Source: Stomoxys calcitrans
Lineage: Eukaryota > Arthropoda > Insecta > Diptera > Muscidae
Assembly (NCBI RefSeq): GCF_963082655.1
Contig: NC_081553.1
Span: 227,429,827 to 227,493,826 of the forward strand
DNA length: 64,000 nt
Direction: 5' to 3'
The translations under genes and the position numbers were made by a program. The notes under the pieces are model-generated. The model was given only the letters and a program-made list of their open reading frames with translations. It did no database searches and had not been told where the DNA came from. Every line of letters begins with the position of its first letter. Position 1 is the stretch's first letter. Shown here in pieces: positions 43,871-54,115 of this stretch.

Positions 43871-44216
43871 GTGCGGTATGTGCACCGGCGGAAAGGCGAA
43901 ACACTGGTAGTCCTCCCTCCTCCTACACAAAGTTATTGCTGATCTACTGGGGACAAACCAAGCGACTGTGGTGAACGAAGACGCGACGTATAACAGCTGT
44001 GCGGCTAGTATGCCGGCGGAACGGCGAAACACTGGTAGCCCCCCCTCGCCCTACTAAGTTACTGCTGAACTACTGGCAAAAACCTAAGCAACTGTGAATA
44101 CGTCCCAGAGAAAAGGCGTGCGGCTAGTATACTGGCGGATTGGCGAAACACTGGTAGCCCCCTCACCCTACTAAGTTACTGCAGATCTACTGGTGAAAAC
44201 CTCAGCGGCTTAAGAC
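43871..44216. repeat. Three-copy tandem module of 119-128 bp
   Basis: Units start at 43871, 43999 and 44118 with GTGCGG(C)TA. Each contains GGCGAAACACTGGTAG, then CCCTACTAAGTTACTGC and CTACTGG. The copies are diverged but clearly homologous, and the third is shorter. There are stops in all frames within the array. Part of the same module style (GAATCGCAGTTGCATCGTCA) echoes near 45200-45320. Confidence 0.75.
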
Positions 44217-45990
44217 ATATCCCTGCTGTCTATTGGTGGAAAATGGAATTGGCCATAGTTAAATCCCTAGATTTTTCTTAACGTGCTGCCGTTTTTTGCT
44301 GAAAATGGATAACTGGAATATACCAAAGTTATAGATTGAACTCTTCGAAAGAAAGCAATCTGTACAACAACAACAACAAGAACATACTGATGCTGAAAGT
44401 GCCATTTGCCTTACATATCCGGTTTGGTAAGCCAAGCGAAATATAGAGGTTGCAGTTTAAAGTAAGGACTCTACAACGGACAAACGAACAAGCAAAAGGT
44501 GTCCCCCGCCCTGCGCCTTGTGTGCGAGTTCTGCTGACTGTAATGGAGCCCTCAACTAAACTCAAGAAGTATCCATGGCAGCTGCTGCCGTAAATAAATG
44601 GAATTGGCCCTAGAGAAGGCTTCTGTTATTTACCTGCTGGCGGTTTGCTGGGATATACCAACATAGAAGCTGAGCTTGGACTGGAGATATGGAAGAAAAC
44701 AAAAAAACTTTCAACAACAGCAAATGACATGGAGTTTGTTTCCAAAAATGCAACAGCCGAATTGAAGACAACCGCCAAAAATGATCGAGAAAAAGTGGAG
44801 TTTGTCAATGCCTCTGTTTGAAGTTGAATATTTGAAATATTCTGAAAATCGTTTATGAAGATGAGACATAATTTCTGAAGTCTCTAAAGATAGTTACGAA
44901 AATAATGAAGTTTTTACTAAACTCTGAAGAAAATTCTGAAGCCAAAATTTTTGAAGTCTGAAGTAAAGATGTACACAATATCTGAAGATACACTGTTCAA
45001 TGTAAAAATGAAAATCTGAAGGCTAAATATTCGATGTAAAGATGAAAATCTCAAAAAACTTAATGTTCGATGAAAAGATGAAAATCTGAAGACAAATGAT
45101 CGTAAGAATGATGAACTGAGTGTTGAGAAGGTGTCTCTGCAGCTCAGTTCGATTGAAGTCAAATGATGATTATTTAGTTGGGGAAGGTGTCTCCGGCTAA
45201 TGTATCTGAGAATCAGCAGTCACATCGTCAAATGCGACTGTAAGCCGAAGTACTGAAGTTTGGATCGTAACTGAATCAAGCTGTCGAATCTGAAGAATCG
45301 CAGTTGCATCGTCAAATGTAACTCTGTTGAGTTAAACCATAACAAAAACCAAAACAAAAAATCCAAAAAAAAAAAAAATAAAATAAAAAAAGAAAAAGAA
45401 AAAAAAAATAATAAAAAAGTTAAAAAAATAAAAAAAGTTGTACCTCTCACTCTACGGGTGAAGGTATAACGCAAAAAACAAAAACCAAACCATATGTTAT
45501 TATTTCAAAGGGAGGGGGAGGAGAAGAGACTCATGGCATAGTAGTATGGCTTATTTGGCAGCAACAAAAATTTATGAATGGGATTTTTTTTTGGAATGGT
45601 TGCAACGGTCATGCGCCATGCGCGGGCGTGGTGTTACCCAGCTGTTTTCTCTGAGCATTTGTGCTGTCAAGAGTTGCAATAACTCTGTCTCTCTGATTCC
45701 AGACAGCATTTAACGATTTGGCAAAACTGACTGTGACCTCCATGACCTCTTTAAAGGTGTTGTCTTTTGTTTTGTGCTGGAAATTTAATATCGATTTTTG
45801 CTGTATACTCAAAAAATTTCTTTGGAATTGAGTGTTGTGGGTATGCACGAAGAGACTTTAAAGCAAAAGAAAATTTAAAGATTTCGAGAAATTTTGAATT
45901 TTCAGCTGATTTCTAAAGGAACGGAAATTTCAACAGAACTGCGAATGCAAAAGCAAAATTCTTTGCTCAAACTTAACTTCAAATTACAAA
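44217..45990. other. No recognised gene; short period repeats and A-rich tract
   Basis: Period-36 repeats lie at about 44995-45095 (TTCGATGTAAAGATGAAAAT), CAGTTGCATCGTCAAATG-type doublets at 45218-45320, and an A-rich tract at 45345-45440. Nothing protein-like is supported. Confidence 0.35.
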
Positions 45991-46675
45991 ACCCCTAAAA
46001 AATTTTTATGAAAATATTTTTTTTTTAACAAAAATTTTATTTTTTAAAAAAAATTTTTTTAAAATTTTTTTTTTTTACAAAATTTTTTTTTTAAAAATTT
46101 TTTTTTTTTTTTTTTAAATTTTTTTTAATTGAATTTTGAAATTTTTTTTATTGAAAACCACTATTGTGGTACAGGGTATTATGACAGTTGCATTTGTTTG
46201 CAACTCCCCGAAGAAAGAGAGATAGACCCATTGATAAGCATACCATTCGACTCAGAATCACTTACTGGTTCGATTTTTTTTAACAAAATTTTTTTTTTTT
46301 TAAAAAATTTTAAAAAAAATTTTTTTTTTTACAAAAATTTTTTTTTTTACAAAAATTTTTTTTTTTTATATTTTTTTTTTACAATTTTTTTTTAATTGAA
46401 TTTTGAAATTTTTTTATTGAAAACCACTATTGTGGTACAGGGTATTATGACAGTTGCATTTGTTTGCAACTCCCCGAAGGAAGAGAGATAGACCCATTGA
46501 TAAGCATACCATTCGACTCAGAATCACTTACTGGTTCGATTTAGCTATGCCCGTCTGTCTGTCTGTCCATGTTAATTTGTGTACAAACTTCAGGTCGCAG
46601 TTTTCGTCAGATCGTCCTAAAATTTGGTACCGGCATATTATTCGGCCTAGAGACGAAGCCTATTGAAATTGGGTT
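45991..46675 (+). repeat. T-rich tract with duplicated Helentron-like 5' end
   Basis: The segment 46131-46279 recurs at 46398-46545, 267 bp apart, nearly identical. It consists of GAATTTTGAAATTTTTT, then the subfamily C 5' end (CCACTATTGTGGTACAGGGT) and the block to CTTACTGGTTCGATT. Only the second copy continues into CTGTCTGTCTGTCC and one more monomer to 46675. The intervening DNA is homopolymer T with short A runs. Confidence 0.75.
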
Positions 46676-47105
46676 CAAGTAAAAGCGTGCTAGATTTGGC
46701 CGGGCCGAATCTTATATACCCTCCCTCCACCATGGATCGCATTTGTCGAGTTCTTTTCCCGGCATCACTTCGTAGGCTAAAAAAGGATATAAGAAAAGAT
46801 TTGCTCTGCTATTAGAGCGATATCAAGATATGGTCCGGTTTGGAATTCGAATAAGAATTGCGCCCTTTAGGGGCTCAAAAAGTAAAATAGAGAGATCGAT
46901 TTATGTGGGAGCTGTATCAGGCTATAGACCGATTCAGACCATAATAAACACGAATGTTGATGGTCATGAGAGAATCCGTCGTACAAAATTTCAGGCAAAT
47001 CGGATAGTAATTGCGACCTCTAGAGGCTCAAGAAGTCAAGATCCTAGATCGGTTTATATGGCAGCTATATCAGGTTATGAACCGATTTGAACCTTATTTG
47101 GTACA
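46676..47105 (-). mobile_element. Helentron-like 3' half (subfamily A)
   Basis: It begins with CAAGTAAAAGCGTGCTAG, stem TTTGGCCGGGCCGAA, then TATACCCTCCCTCCACCAT (motif with a 4-nt duplication). Two to three monomers follow, then an abrupt change to repeat G at about 47105. Confidence 0.82.
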
Positions 47106-48290
47106 GTTCCATATTGACATGAACTTCGAATATATCTGTTTGGAGGAGTTTTGGGTTTGGGGGGGGGCCCGCTGGGTACTCAGACCCAAATTTTAATACC
47201 ATTTTCGTTTTCTGGTCTCTAATACATTTCTTTTGATACCCTTTTGTGCCCATCGGACCACTTTCGGATATGGGCGGCGTTTTTTGGGGTAAGGGGAGAG
47301 GCCTCCAACTCCACCCGATATCAAAAAATTATATAGCCTATGTTTCGTACACAATCTATGAACATTTTAAGAAAATCGGTTCAGCCAATTGTCATATGGT
47401 CATAATGGGTCTAATGGCGTTTTTGGCGGGAGGGGCGGCGTGACCCCCTATACATCGATATGATTTTGTATGCCAGATTCGAAATCTTCTCCCGAATACC
47501 TTTCATTTGAGCCCCATATTGAAATGAACGTCCCATATGTCTGTTTGGGAAAGTTTTGGGGTTAGGGCGGCCCGATGGGTAGACTCAGACTCAAATTTAA
47601 ATACCATATTCATATTCTACTCTCCAATACCTTTTATATGATACCTATATTGTTCCGATGGGTGCATTCTTGATTTTGGGTTATGTTTTTGGCATAAGGG
47701 GGAGGGTCCGTCCCCCTTCTGATACCGAAAAATTATATGGCCTATGTTTCCTTCCAGACCAACCTACACAATATGCGAAAATTTCGAGAAAATCGTATAG
47801 ACTGCCGTTTTTCAGTCTATACCGAACAAACAAATATGTGAGCCCATATATTCGTCATTGGCTCATGTATCCATTTTGGGCGTTTGGGTGGGGGGGTGGG
47901 GTGACCCCCTATACTTCGACATGAATTTGTATGCCCGATTCGTTATCTACTCCCGCATACTTTTCATTTGATACACATATTGTCCTTATCGGTCCACTTT
48001 TGATTTTGGTTGGTGTTTTTGGGGTAAGGCGTGGAGGGTCCGTCCCCCTCCTGTTATCAATAAATTATAAATCCTATTCCCACTTCCTGACTACATTCGT
48101 AATCTACGCCCGAATAACTTTCATTTGAGTCCCATATTGTCGTGATTGTCAAATGAACCTATTTTAAGGGGTTTTGGGGCTGGGGCGGTCCCCCAAGTAC
48201 TGGGACCCAATTTTTAATATGAAATTCGTACTCTCCTTTTGAACACCTTTCATTTAAATCCCATATTGACACTTTTGGGGTAAGGGGGAC
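47106..48290 (+). repeat. Repeat family G, long tandem block
   Basis: About four degenerate units with CATTTGAGCCCCATATTG or its variants (47500, 47965, 48125), GTCTGTTTGGGAAAGTTTTGG, GGGTAAGGGG-type G tracts and GTGACCCCCTATAC (47440, 47900). The full period is near 400 bp (47112 and 47517 give 405). Open frames in it follow the repeat and have no domain. Confidence 0.75.
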
Positions 48291-48945
48291 GGACTGCGGG
48301 CCATATAGGTCCATGTTTTGATATAGCTGCCATATAAATCGATCTTGGATCTTAACTTCTTGAGCCTCTAGAGTGCGCAATTCTTATCCGATTGGGATGA
48401 AATTTTGCACAACGTGTTTTTTATGATATCCAACAACTGTGTCTTGAGCCTCTAGAGTGCGCAATTCTTATCCGATTGGGATGAAATTTTGCACAACGTG
48501 TTTTTTATGATATCCAACAACTGTGCCAAGTATGGTTCAAATCGGTCCATAACCTGATATAGCTGCCATATATGCCGATCTTGGGTCTTGACTTCTTGAG
48601 CCTCTAGAGTGCGCAATTCTTATCCGATTGGGATAAAATTTTGCACGACGTGTTTTGTTATGATATCCAACAACTGTGCCAAGTATGGTTCAAATCGGTT
48701 CATAACCTTATATAGCTGTCATATAAACAGATCTGGGGACTTGACTTCTTGAGCTTCTAGGGGGCGCAATTCCTATCCGATTTGGCTGAAATTTTGCACG
48801 ACGTTTTTTATTGTTACTCTCAACAACTATGTCAAATAAGGTTCAAATCTGCCCATAACCTGATATAGCTGCCATATAAATCGATCTGGGATCTTAACTT
48901 CTTGAGCCTCTAGAGGTCGCAATTATTATCCGATTTGTCTGAAAA
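48291..48945 (+). mobile_element. Helentron-like internal monomers (subfamily A)
   Basis: Five plus-orientation monomers (TTCTTGAGCCTCTAGAGTGC, CAAGTATGGTTCAAATCGG). It includes an exact 84-bp tandem duplication (48358-48441, 48442-48525). No terminal motifs; the block stops abruptly at AAAAGACAGG near 48945. Confidence 0.85.
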
Positions 48946-49810
48946 GACAGGTTCGTATTGCGTTTTATATTCCATCCTGTTGTGTTGTCAGCCTGCCTGT
49001 GTCCGTACACTGCGCAATGCCATTGCAACTCTTTGTTTGCCAAAAAATAGGTCCTCTGATAGAAGGTTGAGGAAAAAAGAGATTTTGGTTCCTGTTTTTG
49101 AAGAAAAAATGGAAACTTCAACTAAGTATGTAGCTATACTTGCTTGGGGACGTTAAGAAATTTGACATACAAGCAAAAATTAAAAAAAACACATTTCTTC
49201 CAAGGGTTAAAGAGAACGGTAGGGAAATCCGATAACTTCCATAGAATTGTTTAAAATATTTGAAAAACAAAACCTGAACAAAAATGACAAGTGAGATAAG
49301 TAACGGTAGGGGACAAGGAGAGTGAGAAACTCATGAAACCCACTTAGCTTTTATAGCCTTGAATGATGGCCATCAGCGGCATGCTGAGCATCCCCTGCAA
49401 CCTTCAAGCACAGCTAATTAAATATACAGCAGCCATATTTCTTCGAATTGATTTGGATGGCATGAATGGTGGACTCTGCTGGGCTCTTTCCATAAGTTTT
49501 TCACAAAAAAAAAGCATGCCGTATTCATTCGGCAATGATGACGATGTTGATGACGATAAGAGCAGCCTTAAAAGGGTAGTCCACATAAAACCGCATCATC
49601 AGACGAAATTCGTTACAATCAGCTTGATTTGATGATGTTTCCCACGAACTGATTATTTTTGCCCCATTTGGTTGCCGTCGTCCAATTTCATCTCTCACAG
49701 AAAAATGAAATTCACCAAAATGACTGGAGCCTTAGCTTCAGCTCCATCATCTTAATCGGCCATATTTGTGTGAAGCAGTTGGTTTTTTTTTGTTGAATTT
49801 CAGAAAAAAA
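48946..49810. other. No recognisable gene
   Basis: Unannotated sequence with short open frames on both strands and no recognised domain. Confidence 0.35.
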
Positions 49811-51630
49811 CAAGTAAAAGCTCGCCGGCCAAAAGTTCGGCCGCGTCGAATCTTATATACCCTCCACCATAGATCGCATTTGTCGAGTTATTTTCCCGAT
49901 ATATCCTTTTAGGCAAACAAAGGATAAAAGAAAACAATTTCTATGCGCGCTATCCCTTTTTAGGCAAACAAAGAACATTGAATAAGAACTGTTTTGCTAT
50001 AGGAGCTATATCAAGTTATAGTCCGATCCGAACCATAAATGAATGCTGAACATTGTGTAATATTTCAGTTCATTCGTATAAGAATTGCGCTGAAGAAGCA
50101 AAGTCGGGAGATCGGTTTATATGGGAGCTGTATCAAGCTATTGATCGATTCAGACCATAATAAATGCGTATGTTGAAGGTCATGGAAGAAGCCGTTGTAC
50201 AAAATTTCTGTCAAATCGGATGAAAATTGCGCCCTCTAGAGGCTCAAGAAGTCAAGACCCCAAGACATGGGAGCTATATCAGGTTATGTACCGATTCGCG
50301 CCATACTAAGCACAGCTATTGGAAGTCATAACAAAATACCACGTGCAAAATTTCAGTCAAATCGGATGAGAATTGCGCCCTCTAGAGGCTCAAGTAATCA
50401 AGACCCAAGATCGGTTTATATGGGAGCTATATCAAAACATGAACCGATTTGAATCATACTTATCGCAGTTGTTTAAAGTGATATCAAAACACTACGTGCA
50501 AAATTTCAGTCAAATCGGATAAGTATTGCGCCCTCTAGAGGCTCAAGAAGTCAAGACCCAAGATCGGTTTATATGGCAGCTATATCAAAACATGAACCGA
50601 TTTGAATCATATTTATCGCAGTTGTTTGAAGTGATGCCAAAACACCACGTGCAAAATGTCAGTCAAATCGGATAAGAATTGCGCCATCTGTAGGCTCAAG
50701 AAGTCAAGACCCAATATCGGTTTATATGGCAGCTATATCAAAACATGGACCGATTTGAATCATACTTAACGCAGTTGTTTGAAGTGATACCAAAACACCA
50801 CGTGCAAAATTTCAGTCAAATCGGATAAGAATGGCGCCCTCTGGAGGCTCAAGAAGTCAAGACCCAAGATCGGTTTATATGGCAGCTATATCAAAACATG
50901 GACCGATTTGAATCATACTTAGTGCAGTTATTGGAAGTCATAACAAAACACTACGTGCAAAATTTCAGCCAAATCGGACGAGAATTGCGCCCTCTAGAGG
51001 CTCAAGAAGTCAAGACTCCATATCGGTTTATATGGGAGCTATATCAGGTTATGTAGCGATTCGCGCCATACTAAGCACAGTTATTGGAAGTCATAACAAA
51101 ACACCTCATGCAAAATTTCAGTCAAATCGGATAAGAATTGCGCCATCTGTAGGCTCAAGAAGTCAAGACCCAAGATCGGTTTATATGGCAGCTATATCAA
51201 AACATGGACCGATTTGAATCATACTTAACGCTGTTGTTTGAAGTGATACCAAAACACCACGTGCAAAATTTCAGTCAAATCGGATAAGAATGGCGCCCTC
51301 TGGAGGCTCAAGAAGTCAAGACCCAAGATCGGTTTATATGGCAGCTATATCAAAACATGAACCGATTTGGTCCATTTACAATCCCAACCGACCTACACTA
51401 ATAAAAAGTATTTGTGCAAAATTTCAAGCGGCTAGCTTTACTCCTTCGAAAGTTAGCGTGCTTTCGACAGACAGACGGACGAACAGGCGGACGGACATGG
51501 CTAGATCGACTTAAAATGACATGACGAGCAGGAACATTTATACTTTGTGGGGTCTCAGACGCATATTTCGAGGTGTTACAAACAGAAGGACGAAATTTGT
51601 ATACCCCCATCCTATGATGGAGGGTATAAA
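49811..51630 (-). mobile_element. Helentron-like element, full length (subfamily A)
   Basis: The 3' end is on the left: CAAGTAAAAGCTCG, a decayed stem and TATACCCTCCACCAT (49856-49870). The 5' end is on the right, ATGATGGAGGGTATA (51614-51628, one mismatch), with CGACAGACAGACGGACG and ATGGCTAGATCGACTTAAAA before it. About nine monomers lie between. Its inner part has a partial duplication of CCTTTTTAGGCAAACAAAG (49905 and 49966). Flanking A residues on both sides fit insertion between A/T bases. Confidence 0.9.
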
Positions 51631-52118
51631 AACACCACAAACGAAAATAGTTCGTTATTTTCTGTTATTATTTATTTAGTTTTGTTTTCTTGGGTTTTAG
51701 TTTACTTGGGTTTTTTCCGATATTGCTGTGGTTGCTTAAAGTTGCTGGGGTTTTTGTTTTCTATCTCGAGGTTTGTTTAAAATCAGCCATAGCCTGCGGT
51801 TTTAGGCTATGCTCGAAGTCAATAAAATTTTGTGTGCTATGAATTTTTTTTTGCTTTTGTTGTAAAGAAATTGGCTTTCATTAGCATTTTGGACATCTCC
51901 TTCTCTTTGCCTACAATCGGTGACAGAAAGTGGCTGAGGACGTGAGCTATCTTCAAAAATATTGCTTACAGTGGGGCTGCCAAAGTTATCGAAGCAGATG
52001 TGAAGCTTGAGGACACCGCCACTCAGGTATTCTCTCAATTTTCAGGAAGAAAATATTGGGAAGTTTACATATGCTGCAAAGATTGGCTGTGTTTGGAAGT
52101 CCTTCTCTAAATACATGG
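51631..52118. other. No recognisable gene
   Basis: Unannotated AT-rich DNA. No domain or repeat family recognised. Confidence 0.35.
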
Positions 52119-52306
52119 CCATGCAAATTTGACCATGAGCATTCCATAAAGGAACAGAAGCAAACTTTCCACATAACGATGAGCGCTGCCCGATTCAAGT
52201 TTTAAACTCAACGATAAGGCACCTACTTTTTATAACCTAGTCCGAACGGTGTGCTGCAGTGCGACACCTTGCTGAGGAAAAGTTTTTTTTTTATGGCACA
52301 ATACCT
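52119..52306 (-). mobile_element. tRNA-derived SINE, 3' body only
   Basis: In reverse complement it has the body ending in GGAATGCTCATGGTCAAATT and a TTGCA end, with CGGACTAGGTTATAAAAAGT and GGTGTCGCACTGCAGCAC upstream. The tRNA-like head is missing. Confidence 0.7.
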
Positions 52307-52366
52307 TAAAAATTAGGAAATGGATTCTTTTTCTCAACCCACATTCAAAGAATGCCAACTATATAT

Positions 52367-52760
52367 TCAGTGCATTACGTTGGTGTTGGGAAAGACAGGA
52401 GTCGGAGGGAGGAAAGAGCGCGTAGTGTTTATTCGCATATGTCTTAAACTTCCGAAGGTCGTAAGTCGTGGCAAAGACATTTGCCGGAAGTCGATGCCAC
52501 ATTCGTAAATGAGTTTTCCCTGTAATGCAGGCTTCGGCCAATAGATCACAAACCTGGTGTGCGCTCCTAGATGATATTGTGTACCTGTCAAACCTTCTTA
52601 CCTCAGGGATAAGAAGACGCAAGAAGATGCTGCACAAACACCATGAAAGTGCTGATAAAATAGCACCACGCTGCCAACATTTCGACGGTGCTCAAGGAAA
52701 ACAATAGAGCTGGATACCTTAACACTGTCGATCAACACCATCGCTCTCGTCTGAACTAGA
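52367..52760 (-). pseudogene. Non-LTR LINE C-terminal fragment
   Basis: The minus strand reads LLIPEVRRFDRYTISSRSAH, CITGKTHLRMWHRLPANVF and TYDLRKFKTYANKHYALFP. It aligns with LLIPDVRMF, MWNQLPANVFPTDIDVQKFK and NKHYSLSPPS in the relic at 15034-16680. Same LINE family, only the C-terminal end. Confidence 0.8.
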
Positions 52761-52774
52761 GCTGGCAAAATATC

Positions 52775-52860
52775 GATGGCACTATCGATATTTTATTGTT
52801 TGCCAGAATATCGATTGATATTTTTCCTATCGATCGATACTATCGGAAGCGATGCGACAA
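52775..52860. other. ATCGAT cluster
   Basis: Five ATCGAT sites in about 85 bp (AAATATCGATGGCAC, CTATCGATATTTT, AATATCGATTG, CTATCGATCGATACTATCG). A matching inverted motif, CGATAGTATCGAT, occurs at 53818-53830 beyond a Helentron-like insertion. It may be the terminal region of a split MITE whose start (AGAGCTGGCAAAA) looks hAT-like. Confidence 0.4.
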
Positions 52861-52867
52861 TGAATGT

Positions 52868-53004
52868 ATCTTATAAGATACATAGCGCCTATAGAGGGCG
52901 CTATTTTCATCCGATTGGATTAAAATTTTGCACAACTGACTTTATTTGGTTTTAATCGGTCTTTGCATTGATATTACTTCTATATAAATCGATCTTTTGA
53001 TTTT
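52868..53004 (+). mobile_element. Helentron-like monomer fragment
   Basis: One plus-orientation monomer: TAGAGGGCGCTATTTTCATC, AAAATTTTGCACAACTGAC, TATATAAATCGATCTTTTGA. It is immediately followed by the 5' end of another copy at 53005. Confidence 0.7.
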
Positions 53005-53773
53005 CATACCCACCACCATAGGATAGGGGTATACTAATCTAGACATTCCGTTTGTAATACCTTGAAATATGGATCTGCGACCCCATACATTGTGAGTCTA
53101 GCCATGTCCTCCGTCCGCCGTCTGTTGAAATCACGATAGCGGTCGAACGCGTCAAGCTATCCGCTTTTTGCAAATGGTCCATATCGGTTCAGATTTGGAT
53201 ATAGCCCCCATATAAACGGATCCCTGTATTTGACTTCTTCAGCTCTTAGAATCCTCAGTTTACACCTGATTTTACTAAAATTTGGCCCAAACCTCTATGT
53301 TATGACTTACAACATTAGCAGTGCCAAGTTTTATCCAAATCGGTGAACATGGTGATATTGCAAATTGCAAATTTTGCCCATGAACATTCCATTAAGGAAC
53401 TAGGGCAAACTTCTCACTTATTAATGATTCAAGTTTTAAGCTTTAAGGGGCCTCCTTTTTATAGCCGAGTCCGAACGGCGTGCCGCAGTGCGACACCTCT
53501 TTGGAGAGAAGTTTTACATGGCATACTACCTCACAAATGTTGCCAGCATTAGGAGGGGAAAACCACCCCTGAAAAATTTTCTGATGGTCTCTCCAGTATT
53601 CGAACCCAGACGTTCAGCGTCATAGGCGGACATGCAAACCTCTGCGCTATGATGATATAGGCCTCCTCAAGTGCCGATATCCCAATATGACTTCTTGAGA
53701 CCCTTAATAATTCAATTCAAACTCAGTTAATACCGAATATTCGGCCTGGCTGAACTTAGCACGCTTTTACTTG
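53005..53773 (+). mobile_element. Helentron-like element (subfamily D) with nested SINE
   Basis: The 5' ATACCCACCACCAT (53006-53019) is followed by TAGCCATGTCC and the subfamily mark AAATCACGATAGCGGTCGAA. One or two monomers follow, with a SINE at about 53355-53669. The 3' end is the stem TTCGGCCTGGCTGAA (53740-53754) and CTTAGCACGCTTTTACTTG. The inverted partner of the 5' motif is not recognisable. Confidence 0.82.
53355..53669 (-). mobile_element. tRNA-derived SINE, copy 3
   Basis: In reverse complement there is a head with TAGCGCAGAGGTTTGCATG (A box) and TGGGTTCGAATACTGG (B box), and a body with GAGGTGTCGCACTGCGGCAC and GGCTATAAAAAGGAGGC. It ends in GGGCAAAATTTGCAATTTGC, a doubled tail unit. 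The head carries a short insertion (TATATCATC) after GAGGCC. It is nested in the Helentron-like copy 53005-53773. Confidence 0.85.
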
Positions 53774-54115
53774 TTAACTTCTCATTTTCGTTTGAAATAT
53801 AAGTGATCGGAATTAAACGATAGTATCGATCCTATATATATTTGTTATTGGCAATATCGATCATGCAGCTTCAAAGAGGATTTTTCAATTTAAAATAATT
53901 GTCGACATTTTGTTAAATTTCACTTAATTATTTAAATGACCCAATTAAATAAATGATTGAAATTTTCAATTAATTTTTTAATTGATCCAATTAAAACAAG
54001 TAAAAGCGTGATAAGTTCATCCGGGCCGAATCTTATATACCCTCCACCATGGATCGGATTTGTCAAGTTCTTTTCCCGATATCTCTTTTAAAGGCAAGCA
54101 AAGGATAAAAGAAAA

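Noticed and set aside
47246..48380. Several 60-90 codon frames between 47246 and 48380
   Set aside because: They lie in repeat family G, follow the repeat period and show no domain.
49811..51630. Regular repeats with spacers considered as a CRISPR-like array
   Set aside because: The 153-bp monomers are contiguous tandem repeats of a eukaryotic transposable element. They have no short repeat/unique spacer structure, and no cas genes are present.
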